A stretch of 64,000 nucleotides of DNA from assembly GCA_029204225.1 (NCBI GenBank), contig CM055102.1, forward strand, positions 40,863,631 through 40,927,630, given 5' to 3'. The stretch comes from Diphasiastrum complanatum (taxonomy: Eukaryota; Streptophyta; Lycopodiopsida; Lycopodiales; Lycopodiaceae). The notes under the pieces were generated by a model. The model had not been told where the DNA came from. It searched no databases and worked only from the letters and a program-made list of their open reading frames with translations. Positions 49,690 to 59,870 of the stretch are shown here, one piece after another; within the stretch, counting starts at the first letter, position 1, and each line of letters opens with the position of its first letter. A program made the translations under genes and the position numbers.

Positions 49690-50137
49690 TGTTAGGGACC
49701 CAACTCCCTTGGGTCCCAAACCTAGACTTGAGACTGGACGATGACTGGGCCTGTAGACTTGACCGGTGACTCGTGAACCTGCATGGTTGCCACATGTCAT
49801 GATTTAGGAGTGCACATGGCTTGGAGTCTCTCCCCTTGGAGGTATACAAGTGGAGGAGGACTCATTTGCCATCCATTCTATCTACCTAGGAGGTGGTGGA
49901 TGGAGAGCGTGTGCACGGCCAGGATGTATTGCTAGCGTAAGGCAGGAGATGGCTGAGAGCCTAGGCAATGGTATGGGACGCCATCTGGAATGGAGGTCGG
50001 ATCCAGTTTGATACCTTCACAGGCCAGGGCACGGTGGGTGGACCCGGATTAGGTCCTATGGCGGGGTGGAACGTGAATCCTTCGGTCTCTTGTGGTTAAC
50101 CGACACCTAGAGGTTTGCAGTAAGTAAGATTGTAACA
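49690..50137 (+). repeat. 3' LTR of the chromovirus
   Basis: Starts TGTTAGGGACCC and ends AGATTGTAACA. It carries the same terminal inverted repeat as the 5' LTR but with both arms changed in step (49695-49703 with 49709-49717). It has an 8-bp larger block near 49981 relative to the 5' copy. Confidence 0.93.
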
Positions 50138-51263
50138 GCCAGAGTTGAGGAATGCGAATAGTCAACACTTCTCCTTCGTCCCTCATCAGTCTCTCATCAG
50201 CGACAAGACTGATTACTTTGTCGAATGTCATATATGGTAGACTCAGTATGAGCATTCTCAACGGCTGATAGGACGTAGGTAGAGATTTCATGAAGTACAT
50301 CAATTGTTGTGGTGCTGGGACCTGGTGTTCCTAACCTGATGTAGCGAGTTGAGCGAAGATCGTTCTGATCTTCTCAACGTGCTGATCTAACTGGTTGTCA
50401 TCTCATCGTATAGATTGCAGTTGATTGTGAAGATGCATCACTGAAGCTGCAGTCCTCACTTCGTACAGCATCTCCTAAAGTCAAAATGGACGAAGGCGCT
50501 TTTATGGTCAAAGACAAATATGTGAATTTGGATGATTCGTGATTTTTGAATTCTGGAACTAATCCTCATATGACCAATCATCGTGAGATTTTCCAATCAT
50601 ATACGCCTTACAACACAAAGAAGTATGTTCATGTTGGTGACGATAGTACTCACACTATCGAAGGTGAAGGTACTGTAAGATTGAGATTCCAGCATGATCA
50701 ATTCAACTACTGTCGAAAGTCTTGTATAGTCTTTCCCATGCTGCATGGCTGCTTTCGTAGTTTTCAATCTGCATGAGTAGATCTTCATTGATGGATGAAA
50801 CGATGATCGTCATTGCACGCTCATCCTTTCTAATCCATTCAGCTCTCCTCGGGTCTCCCTCTAGAGGCTGCACCTCTGTGAATTCGGTCACCGACCAGAT
50901 GCCTTCGCCCTTCAGAAGTGTTGATTTTGAATTTCCATATCCTGTAGTTTCTGCCATCAAGACTGATTGCTATTATTGTCTGGATCATTGTAGCCATATT
51001 GTGTTGCCTAGAAAATCACTGTTCAAATATCAATTGTGATAACCTCACCGCTCTGATACCATGTCGATAATACCTGAGGGCTCTTGCTTCCGGTTGTTCC
51101 ATGAGATTGGGCCTTGGTTGTATAAAAATACAAATCCAGAAGTTGATTTTTTGTTATCGATATCTCGTGCCCAATCCACATCTTTGTAGGCTTCAAGGAT
51201 ATTGGCAGTTTGGCTACCTCCATAGTAGATGTTGAGAGTTTTCATTGTCTGGATGTACTTCAT
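50138..51263 (-). pseudogene. Rearranged copia element (RNase H, primer site, Gag, inverted protease piece)
   Basis: Reading leftward from 51263: an RNase H stretch (DVDWARDIDNKKSTSGFVFL, then WNNRKQE); almost at once a primer binding site (TGGTATCAGAGCGG, reverse complement of 51049-51062); a Gag start (ATGGCTACAATGATCCAG region, about 50996), a frameshift near 50930, then GIWSVTEF ... DLLMQIENYESSHAAWERL to about 50712. Next, in the opposite orientation, comes a protease/pre-integrase piece (DSG-like NSGTNPHMTNHREIF ... VHVGDDSTHTIEGEG, plus strand about 50530-50690). Then Gag resumes (LHNQLQSI ... LPTSYQPLRMLILS ... VADERLMRDEG, about 50470-50140). It is interrupted on the left by the chromovirus and on the right by the copia LTR at 51264. 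Confidence 0.8.
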
Positions 51264-52051
51264 GTTGAAATAGAAAACTAATCCATCTTGACTTTAGGCT
51301 TGCTACAAATATTGTACCATGCAAGTATGTTGTTCATAAATGCAAAATGCCAAGTTTGGCCTAGATAGAACTCGAGCTACATGGATATGTCATATCTAGA
51401 ATGATGAGTACAACTTGCATATAGATTGTAGACATAGAACTAGCAAAATTATGCCAGTAGAAACTCATGGCAATTCACATGCATTAATTGTAAGTGATCC
51501 ATAGTGACATGCAAGGCATGCACAAAGTGTAATGGACACATGCATGATGATTTGTACATTTCTAGTTAGAACTAGGACACTTGGAAAAAGTTGGTAGAAA
51601 TTCATGCATGAGAAGTGACAAATGTCACATAGACTCTAGTTTTCACTTTAGATGTCATTAAATGATGGATGGATGTGGTTCTACCTCGAGCTACCTCAAA
51701 CTCCATAAATATATGTAGCTCTCATATTTTTTTATGAAGAACCAAAGCTTTGTAGCTATCTCTTGCCATTTTGGATCCACACAAATTTTGCTTGTTATCT
51801 CTCTATCTTTATCTCTCTAACTCATGCTGAGGTTAATGCTAATACACTGATGTCTTGTACTTTTGCTCATTAATGATTCATTGCTATCATATTCTGATGC
51901 TTACCATGCTAGATTGTGGTTAAGCCATAACTTTTGTACTAGATCTTGTTAATCAATCTAGAATCAGGTTATTGTGCTAATCATAAAGCTTAATTAGATC
52001 TATCATACTTGTGGATCTTCCCCACACATGTGAATTTTGAAATTTTTGTCA
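51264..52051 (+). mobile_element. 5' LTR of a plus-strand copia element
   Basis: Begins TGTTGAAATAG, right where the antisense RNase H reading stops, and ends TTTTTGTCA directly before the primer binding site. Length about 788 bp. No 3' LTR copy was found in the window, so the left boundary rests on the junction and the usual TG start. Confidence 0.6.
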
Positions 52052-52063
52052 TGGTATCAGAGT
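52052..52063 (+). other. tRNA-Met primer binding site
   Basis: TGGTATCAGAGT matches the initiator tRNA-Met complement except for the last base and follows the LTR end without a gap. Confidence 0.8.
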
Positions 52064-52823
52064 CAAATTGAGCTTTGCATGCTAACATTTTTTATTGTAC
52101 AAGAAATTGAGAGCTAAATCAAGCAAAAAAAATAGTTTTGCATTTTTTCTCACCTTTCTCTGAAATGTATTTGGATCAAATCGGATTGGAACTGAATTTT
52201 CAGATCTGAAAAGTGGCAGTACGGAATTCTGGAATTCCGCATGTGTGAAAACCAGAGATTTTCAGTCCCTTCTATCTCCTTGCTTGTAGATCCAAAGATA
52301 GTGGTATTATAGCTTGATGGAAAGCTTATGATTTGTATTTTCCATAGAAATTGAAACCAAATCAATCTGATGTGTCTATCAAGAGTTATAAGCTCTTAAA
52401 GAGGATAGGGATAGGTCCAAAATCCGAGTGATAACATTTTGATGTGATTCAACCTTGCTTTGTTTTGAATCCATTGTTTTGAGCATCCTACACAAGAAAC
52501 TGAAGATCAAGACTAAGTTTGAAGTAATTGAACACCCTTTGAGCCTTCTGAGTGTCAATAGTATTTTCTTTTGAAGCATTTCACACGTGCCAAAAGTACG
52601 ATTCAAACTAGCCAAAGTGTCTCAATCCACTTTGTGTGTCTGATCTAGATAATCTTGTCTTGTGGAATATTTGAGATCCATCTCAAATACAGTTGGAAGT
52701 GTTTCACATAGGAAGATAGAACATCCTTGGAAGTACCTATAGTGAAAGAGAGCAGCAACTTTAAGTCTGATTAAAACAAGCTCAAACATATTGCAGTCCA
52801 ATAACTAAAAAGTCTTCATCTAA

Positions 52824-53921
52824 ATGGCACCTCTGGGAGGATATCTTCTAGAAGCAAATGAAAGACTAAATACTTCTAATTACTCAATTTGGAAGTTCAG
52901 AATGGAGTCTATTTTGATACTCCAGGATGTTATGGATATTGTGCTTGGTGTTGAGGAGGAGCCTCAAGCACAGGCTGAAATTCCTAAGTATAGGAAGAGA
53001 GCTAGAATGGCTCTACATTTCATTAAGATGAATGTATCTAATGAAATTTTGAGAGAGATAGGATCTTGCACTACAGCCAAAGAAGCTTGGGATGCACTTA
53101 AGTCCATCTATGAAGCAAAGAACTAGAATACTCACTCTTAGAAATCAGATTTTCCAAAGTTTTCAAAGAAGTGAAGAAAGTGCATCAAACTATATTCTAA
53201 GAGTTAAAGATTTACATAGAGAGCTTTCCTATGTTGGTGTTACTATTAACCAAGATGAGCTAGTTCAAGTCATTTTAAATGACTTGAAAGATGACTATGA
53301 TAATCTTGTTCAGTCTTTTGCCATTAAGGAGGAGTTGCCTAATCTATAAACTCTCCAAGGAATTATTATTTCTGAAGAATCTAGACAAAGCTATAACCTT
53401 TCCAGAATGAACAAACTCGAGCATGGTGGAAGTGACAAAGCCCTCTTTGTCAAATACAAGCATAAAGGAAGGAGTAAGAACCAGTTCTCTCAAGCATCCA
53501 ACAAAGACAAAGCCAAAGATCGAGACAATTCATCTCATCCCTCTGATTCAAAGACCAAGAAGAAGAAAGTGAAGTGTTTCTTCTGTGGCAAGAAGGGGCA
53601 CTATGCCTCTAATTGCTTTAAGAAGAAAAACCAACTCAAGCAAGCTAATCTCTCCAAAGAGATTGAAGAAGATTCTGTTGCAAGTGATGGAGAAGGATCA
53701 CTTATGATGTCCAGATTTTCTTCATCACCTTTCAAGAAAGATGGAGCTTGGTACATAGATAGTGGAGCTTCTTCACATATGTGTTGTTCTAAGGAGTCAT
53801 TTGACTCAATTGTACCTTACAAAGGACTTAAGAGAACTTACAAAGAACTTGATTAGTGTGAGAAAGTTGCTTGATAATGGTTGTGATGTAAAGTTCAACT
53901 CCAATACTTACTCTAAGATTT
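52824..53921 (+). pseudogene. Copia gag-pol 5' part, frameshifted and cut by an insertion
   Basis: From the ATG at 52824: Gag N-terminal region (LEANERLNTSNYSIWKFRME ... TAKEAWDAL), a one-base frameshift near 53120, Gag C-terminal region (ILTLRNQIFQSFQR ... ELVQVILNDL), a TAA at 53347-53349, then a Lys-rich stretch with the CCHC zinc knuckle CFFCGKKGHYASNC (about 53577) and the aspartic protease start WYIDSGASSHMC (about 53749). After 53840 the family continues in another frame with KNLISVRKLLDNGCDVKF to about 53919. There the 53910-58245 element is inserted. Integrase, reverse transcriptase and RNase H are not found on the far side. Confidence 0.88.
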
Positions 53922-54534
53922 AACCTTTAAACTTGGGCCTTTACGACATAATTGTAAGGGTTTAAGTTCGGTTAGTTTTAGACTTAAGAATATTGCAAAT
54001 ATTTCTAGTTTTAAAGCTTAAACTAGAATATTCGGCATTTTGGGAGTTTGTCCCAAAAAGCCCATCTTTGACGGGCCCTCACTCTTGCCTATAAGTATGA
54101 GTGAGGGCCTCCAAAGAAGGGGAGAGTTCATTTGTGTGCAATTTTGTTCCTAAAAGTTGGATCTTCCCATTTTGCGTCTTTGTTCTCCCATTGTGAGTGT
54201 GCTTTCTTCCTCACATCGTATGTATCATATGAACGGATCACTGCCAAGTTAATTAGATTGAGGATAGGACGGCCACCTTAGTCTAGAAGGTAAAGCCTTA
54301 GATTAAGGGTTGGGATTAGGGTTCTATCTCTTAGGTTAGATCTTGTGTTGTAGTTAGAAAATAGAAGAGAAAGAGAGTGGATCTTACCATCAGAATACTC
54401 ACGACCAGGCTCATTGCGTATCTTTCTCGCATCCATGCCTTGCTAGATGGAAATAGCCTTAGTATAGACTATTTGGGAGCCGCCATAGCCATACTAGATG
54501 GAGCCATAGCGGTGTGGATGCCAAAGATACAACA
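53910..54534 (+). repeat. Left LTR of the pol-less element
   Basis: Ends GATACAACA just before the primer site. It contains a TATA-like CCTATAAGTATG inside an 11-base inverted repeat (54074-54084 with 54099-54109) and telobox-like TTAGGGTT near 54318. Confidence 0.9.
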
Positions 54535-54535
54535 T

Positions 54536-54549
54536 TGGCACCGTTGCCG
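54536..54549 (+). other. tRNA-Asp-type primer binding site
   Basis: TGGCACCGTTGCCG differs by one base from TGGCGCCGTTGCCG, the site used by Athila/Tat-like gypsy elements. Confidence 0.75.
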
Positions 54550-56239
54550 CTCTCTTCTCACTATCCTTCTTGTTTTGTAACTTCTTGCTTCTAGTTTTTT
54601 GCTGGTTTGTGCATTGTTTGGTTGCATACTTGCTTAGTTTATGTAATGATCCTATTTTTTGGTTTGTTTGTATGTTCTTTTTGCTGTTTTCAAATGCTAG
54701 CAAGATAAGGATCAGTCGGCCCGCTCCGCATTTGAGGAAGGGGAGCCATCCTCAAGAAAAACTTGTCAAAAAAGGGGGCTCATATCGGGTTTTTGAGCAA
54801 CAATCTAGAATGGGGCCACAAAAGCTCCACCAAACAACTTCCCATTAATGTTCATGCGTTTGGTACAACAATGGCCCCCATCGCACCTCCTGCTTACTTC
54901 TTAGTACCCTCATTCTTCTTTGTGGTGATGAAAACAAAACCGCGTGGCCACTAGCCCGTTAGAAATCAGGTAGTGAAAAACTTCAAAAGAGGAGCATGCT
55001 GGTCTGATTTACTTGTAAAGAGCTCTTCTTGCAGCTATAGGGCTCAGTTCTTCTAGCTAGCATCTACCTTCCATCCATCTTGGAAAGAGCGCCCTTCAAC
55101 AACAACAACAAAATAGGCAGTCTGGGTGCTACAGTTACAGTCGGATTAACCAAGATTTTGTTCATCCAGTAGCAACAACTTTCCTAGATCGATCAGGGCA
55201 TCGGCCACTGCTTTTCATCAGTTGTGTTGCCATGGGGTTCTATTTTCGAGATTGGATTTCTACAGCATCAGAATTCATTTGTCCAGCTAATCTACCAGGA
55301 GTTCTAGCTCTATGCTCCAGCTGCTCGTTTGTAGCATTTGACTGATTTGGAAGGAGGAGTGGGAGGAGGAGCATCTGATTTTTGAGGCCATCAGTTTTGT
55401 AGCTAATCCTTTCCCTGAATATCCTTGTTTTGCAGCTACATCATTTCCTTGAGTATCTTTCTTGTGCTCATATTCAATTTTTTTAGGTGTTCAAGGTCTG
55501 TTAGAGCTCTTTCTCAGCCGTTTTTCAGCTGCCATCAACCGTTTTTCAGAGAGGTCTTCCCATGTTTTTCAGAGAAGTGTTTTTTAGAGGTATTTCAGTT
55601 GTTTTTCAGGTGGTCCACCGTTTTTCAGCTGCCATGAATGCTCAAAAGGAGGACTTTGTACATGAAAACAGAAGCACTCAGAAGCTCTTTTTTGCTCATT
55701 TCTTGCCTAGAAACTATTCGCACATGGCCACATCGGTTCCCACACACCCTAAGATCCATGGATTAGGACTGTGCGAATACTCATTTTGCACTTCAGGAAC
55801 AGTCTCCAACCAAGGTTGTAGGTTTGAGCTTCACAGTGTGTTTTTTAGCACAAATATGATTCGCACAATATAAAATCACTAACATTTGAGCTTGGTCTAT
55901 GCTTTTGACAGATATGCGAATCACTAGAAACAACCTCAGATAAGTGGTTGAGAAAAAATGGCTACTCAGCCACATGGTAAGTATTCGCACACTTGATAAA
56001 TGGCCATAATTGAGCCTCTGCACAAAAAACAAAACAAAAAAAAAAAACTTTAGTCATTGTGCGAATACTGCACTAACACCTGTCGCACAAAAATGCAAAA
56101 ATTTGCTTCCCAGAGCTAAATGCACCATTTTGACCATTTGCACAAGTTACTAGAGCCCTATAATGACTTTAAATTTTTCGAAATTTGCCTGTGTGAATGG
56201 GTTTGAGACATTTTTTCACTAAGGTCTTTTTTGCCTTTT
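54550..56239. other. Internal domain of the pol-less element, non-coding part
   Basis: No retroelement protein domain. The phrase CCGTTTTTCAGCTGCCAT occurs twice (about 55539-55637, loosely), and GTGCGAATAC or its reverse complement recurs several times between 55730 and 56080. These foreshadow the tandem array that follows. Confidence 0.5.
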
Positions 56240-57150
56240 TTCGATTTGTGAGCCAGGTTTGTACGAGTCATTTTTGTGTTGTACAAGTCATTTTTTGTGT
56301 TGTGCGAGTCATTTTTGTGTTGTACGAGTCATTTTTATTAAATTCGTGAGTCATTACCTCTACCATTCTCTGTTGTACGAGTCATTCTACCATTGACTAT
56401 TGTACGAGTCATTCTTGAGGTGTGCGAGTCATTTTTGTCAATTCTAAGTCATTATCTCTACCATTGTGTACGAGTCATTTCACGCTGTTTTTTGCATTAC
56501 TGAGCTTCTTACGAGTCATTTTAGCCTGTGAGGGTACTGAGCTTCTTACGAGTCATTTTTGCCTGTGCGGGTACCGACCTTCTTATACGAGTCATTCTAG
56601 CATGTGCGGGTACTGAGCTTCTTATGCGAGTCATTTTAGCCTGTGCGAGTACTGAACGTCTTATACGAGTCATTTTTGCCTGTGGGGGGTATCGACCTTC
56701 TTATGCGAGTCATTTTAACATGTGTGGGTACTGAGCTTCTTATGCGAGTCATTTTTGCCTGTGCGGGTACCGACCTTTTTATGCAAGTCATTTTAGCCTA
56801 TGCAGGTACTGAGCTTCTTATGCGAGCCATTTTTGCTTATGAGGGTACCGACCTTCTTATCTGAGTCATTTTTCGCAGTATACACGCTTATGCCAATAGT
56901 ATGTTCCCTTGCGCAAGTCATTTCTAGTTCTCTTGGGAACCTTTCAAATCTGTGCGAGTCATATCCAGGTTTGTGTGAGTCATTTTTTCTCCCTTGTGCG
57001 AGTCATTTTCTACTTCTTTTTGGGAACCTTTCAAACCCGTGCTAGTCATTTCTGGGTTTGTGTGGGTCATTTTGTTCCCCTGTGCGAGTCATTTTCTAGT
57101 TCTTTTGGGAACCTTTCAACCTGTGTGAGTCATTTTCAGGTCATTCGCAC
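56240..57150 (+). repeat. Tandem array on a (T/G)(A/G)CGAGTCATTTT core, partly 39-bp units
   Basis: The core GAGTCATT or a close variant occurs about 28 times in 0.9 kb. From 56260 to 56500 units are about 20-27 bp. From 56511 to about 56870 there are nine units of 37-40 bp, mostly 39 (CGAGTCATTTTAGCCTGTGC then GGGTACTGAGCTTCTTAT). From 56910 to 57140 units lengthen and include TTTTGGGAACCTTTCAA. Because 39 is a multiple of three, several frames stay open and give artefactual repetitive ORFs. Confidence 0.92.
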
Positions 57151-57620
57151 ATACTCTTGTCAGCTACAAGAGCACTAGAGAAGGTTTAAAAAAAAAAAGA
57201 ACTCCCAAATAAGGTAAGAAAACTCAGATAAACTTGTAGAAATACTTTCAAGTGCAAAATCTCTGTTCTCTCCTAAAATAGAACTATCTAGTACTCGCAT
57301 AGCCTGTTTTTTGGCAAGATATGGACTTGTGTGAGTCCCAGGCATGCATGCAAATTCTATTCAGAAAGGTTCATTTGTGAGCACAACGAAGAACGGAGGG
57401 GATAATGTAGGATGATATTCCAAAGAATATTCTAGCCATCTTGAAAAGTATCAGTTTTGTAATAAAAGTCCCATGAGAATTAGTTCTTAATATGGCCATT
57501 TAGTTCATGAAATATAATATCGGCATATGTAGCTCCTTCCGTGGCATGTGTATTGTAAGCACACGAGAGGGTAGTCCTCTTGTCTCAGCATGTTGTATAA
57601 ATGCGAGAAAGAGACAAATA

Positions 57621-58245
57621 ACTCTAGGATTTAACCTTTAAACTTGGGCCTTTACGACATAATTGTAAGGGTTTAAGTTCGGTTAGTTCTAGACTTAAGA
57701 ATATTGCAAATATTTCTAGTTTTAAAGCTTAAACTAGAATATTCGGCATTTTGGGGGTTTGTCCCAAAAAGCCCATCTTTGACGGGCCCTCACTCTTGCC
57801 TATAAGTATGAGTGAGAGCCTCCAAAGAAGGGGAGAGTTCATTTGTATGCAATCTTGTTCCTAAAAGTTGGATCTTCCCATTTTGCCTCTTTGTTCTCCC
57901 GTTATGAGTGTGCTTTCTTCCTCACCTCGTATGTATCATATGAACGGATCACTGCCAAGTTAATTAGATTGAGGATAGGACGGCCACCTTAGTCTAGAAG
58001 GTAAAGCCTTAGATTAAGGGTTGGGATTAGGGTTCTATCTCTTAGGTTAGATCTTGTGTTGTAGTTAGAAAATAGAAGAGAAAGAGAGTGGATCTTACCA
58101 TCAGAATACTCACGACCAGGCTCATTGCGTATCTTTCTCGCATCCATGCCTTGCTAGATGGAAATAGCCTTAGTATAGACTAGCTGGGAGCCGCCATAGC
58201 CATACTAGATGGAGCCATAGCAGTGTGGATACCAAAGATACAACA
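57621..58245 (+). repeat. Right LTR of the pol-less element
   Basis: Near-identical to 53910-54534. The inverted repeat around the TATA-like box has one uncompensated mismatch here (GAGTGAGAGCC). Confidence 0.9.
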
Positions 58246-59144
58246 GATTTAGTCATGTTTTTGTCCAAAAATGGTGAAAATTGATAGGATTTGATAAGTC
58301 TTTGATAGAATCTCATCTAATCTTCATTTTATCTTTGTGAGGGAGTGTAATAACTATGACTAGAAGTCCAAAGAAAGGTCTAGAAGTCAAATTTGAGGTA
58401 GTCAATTTGAGGCTGACACAGCAAAATCACTCTAAAGTTAAATTTCCTTAAAGGAGTCATTTAATGCTTTGTGTAAAACTCAATCCATCTTGTACAATAA
58501 AATAACTCTCTAACCGCTATAACAAACTGGAAAAACAATCACAAGTGAAGAGAAGGAAATCGATTGTGGAAGATATGAGGAATGACAATGTGTATAAGAA
58601 CAATACTACCAGCTTCACTGATGGTAAAAACTTTAACTGAAGCCAAAACAAGCACAATACAGATAACTGCAAATCCTTTAAAAAATGAGAGATTCCTACA
58701 ATTTCACCTCTTGTATATTCCAAAGTTAGTATTAAGATTTCAATCTTTCATTAATAAGTCTTCCTGTTCTCCAGCTCCAACTGACTACAGCTCAATAGTA
58801 ATCAATACTGCTAGTAACACTTAGCATATGCAAAACGAAGCAAGAATAGAAAGCAAATTTGTAGACCCAATCTCTAGGTCAACGGTTGCGATCCATTGGG
58901 CCTGGTCTCCCATCACTTGGGCATGGTTTCCTATCACTGTCCCAGATAATCAGCCAACAGTGTACAAGTTACATCATGCTCAAAGCTAACTACTGCACTA
59001 CAAAACCAACAATAATCTGTACTTCTGAATGTCCTTGGAAGTACCTGGAAGCCTTTCAAGACATGGTAAATTAGCTAGAACTATTAACTTGACCATGCTT
59101 GCACATAGCAATAAAAAGTTCATAGTCTAACATATGCAGCTTAC
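58246..59144. other. Unassigned stretch right of the pol-less element
   Basis: No continuation of the interrupted copia pol is recognisable. Nothing else identified. Confidence 0.4.
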
Positions 59145-59226
59145 CTTATTTGCGATATTGCTTGAAAGCCAATCAAGGCCCTCATACAGACCCTCCCCCG
59201 AAGTTGCACATGTGCTTTGTATATAC
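59145..59226 (-). pseudogene. Lone ADP-ribosylation factor (ARF) C-terminal exon
   Basis: On the minus strand, a CAG acceptor is followed by G plus 27 codons ([20 protein letters not shown] then SSNIANK) and a GTAAGC donor. This is the C-terminal end of ARF1-type small GTPases, almost unchanged, and the intron phase (splitting the preceding Trp codon) suits plant ARF genes. ARF recruits coat proteins to Golgi membranes. I could not find the upstream GTPase exons (G1-G4 motifs) to the right, nor the last codon before the stop to the left. So it is either one exon of a gene whose other exons I missed or lie outside, or a captured gene fragment. Confidence 0.75.
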
Positions 59227-59870
59227 CTGCCAATGAGATAATTGTCACAGTCAAAAACTTAGACAGAAGCCTCCTACTTGAGCCTTGAATAAGGATGATT
59301 GGAATCTTAGACTTACCGAAAAATTCTTGCAAGGCAGCCATAAAGGACCCACAATTAGAACAGAGTTCACCTTCCCAAACATAAATTTCAAAACAAGTAC
59401 CATGGTCATGATTACTTCTTAATTGCACAGAAACAAATATGTGTATCCACTCAAGACAGAACATGAAGTAGCAACAAAATAGCCGTAGGCAAAAGCGCCA
59501 CCATCACCCAGACAACAAGGTAGTAACTATCAAACTATCATGTCTAACAATATTCCCCTGATATGAGTACTTGCAACCATTCCAACACAACAAGAGCCAA
59601 GTTTGACATCAGAATCTTGTACAAGATACAGCTCTGGCTTGCCTTGACAATCATCAAGCAAAATATGATAGCAACTTCTTCAGCCTTCTTTCTAACCTCG
59701 GCAACCCATGCATTATATATTCCAGTGTCTAGCACCAGACATTAAAAACATTTGCGAGGTGCCTTTTTATAAATGACCTTTACTAGCTTAAGAATGAAGT
59801 TAAAACTTTGGACCTTTGGTTATATCTGGTGCATACATAGAACCCAAGGTTCTTAGAAGTGTGGGTCCTA
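59227..59870. other. Unassigned stretch with exon-like minus-strand frames
   Basis: A minus-strand frame (59319-59464) ends in a GTAAGT donor-like site at 59313-59318, and another frame (59544-59735) looks protein-like, but I recognise neither. They are not the missing ARF exons. Confidence 0.35.

Larger units (their letters stand above)
47376..50137 (+). mobile_element. Deletion-derivative Ty3/gypsy chromovirus with two LTRs
   Basis: A 2.76-kb element with a 5' LTR (47376-47815, 440 bp), primer binding site (47818-47831), shortened pol, polypurine tract (AAAGAAGAGGGA, about 49676-49687) and a 3' LTR (49690-50137, 448 bp). Both LTRs start TGTTAG and end TAACA. The flanking pentamers are GCTAG on the left (47371-47375) and GCCAG on the right (50138-50142), a target duplication with one change. 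By eye the LTRs differ at roughly 30 of about 440 sites, so the insertion is not recent. Most of gag, protease, reverse transcriptase and RNase H is missing, so it could only have moved with help from a complete relative. Confidence 0.92.
53910..58245 (+). mobile_element. Pol-less LTR element (LARD-like) with a tRNA-Asp-type primer site
   Basis: Two direct repeats of equal length (53910-54534 and 57621-58245, 625 bp) flank 3.1 kb without any gag or pol domain, so this is a large non-autonomous LTR element. Right after the first LTR is TTGGCACCGTTGCCG, one base different from the tRNA-Asp-type site (TGGCGCCGTTGCCG) used by Athila/Tat-type gypsy elements. A purine-rich stretch (GCGAGAAAGAGACAAA, about 57603-57618) precedes the second LTR. 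Exact LTR starts are uncertain. If they begin at AACC (53922 and 57633), GATTT flanks both ends (53917-53921 and 58246-58250) as a target duplication. By eye the LTRs differ at roughly 15 sites, younger than the chromovirus. It sits inside copia coding sequence. Confidence 0.85.

Noticed and set aside
56240-57150. CRISPR-like spaced repeats
   Set aside because: Plant nuclear context, variable direct tandem units without unique spacers of constant length.
56422-57178. Repetitive ORFs of about 60-90 residues (MRVIFACAGTELL repeats)
   Set aside because: Produced by the 39-bp tandem array, which keeps frames open because its length is a multiple of three.
59319-59464. Minus-strand frame ending at a GTAAGT as an upstream ARF exon
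   Set aside because: Its translation does not match any ARF segment.
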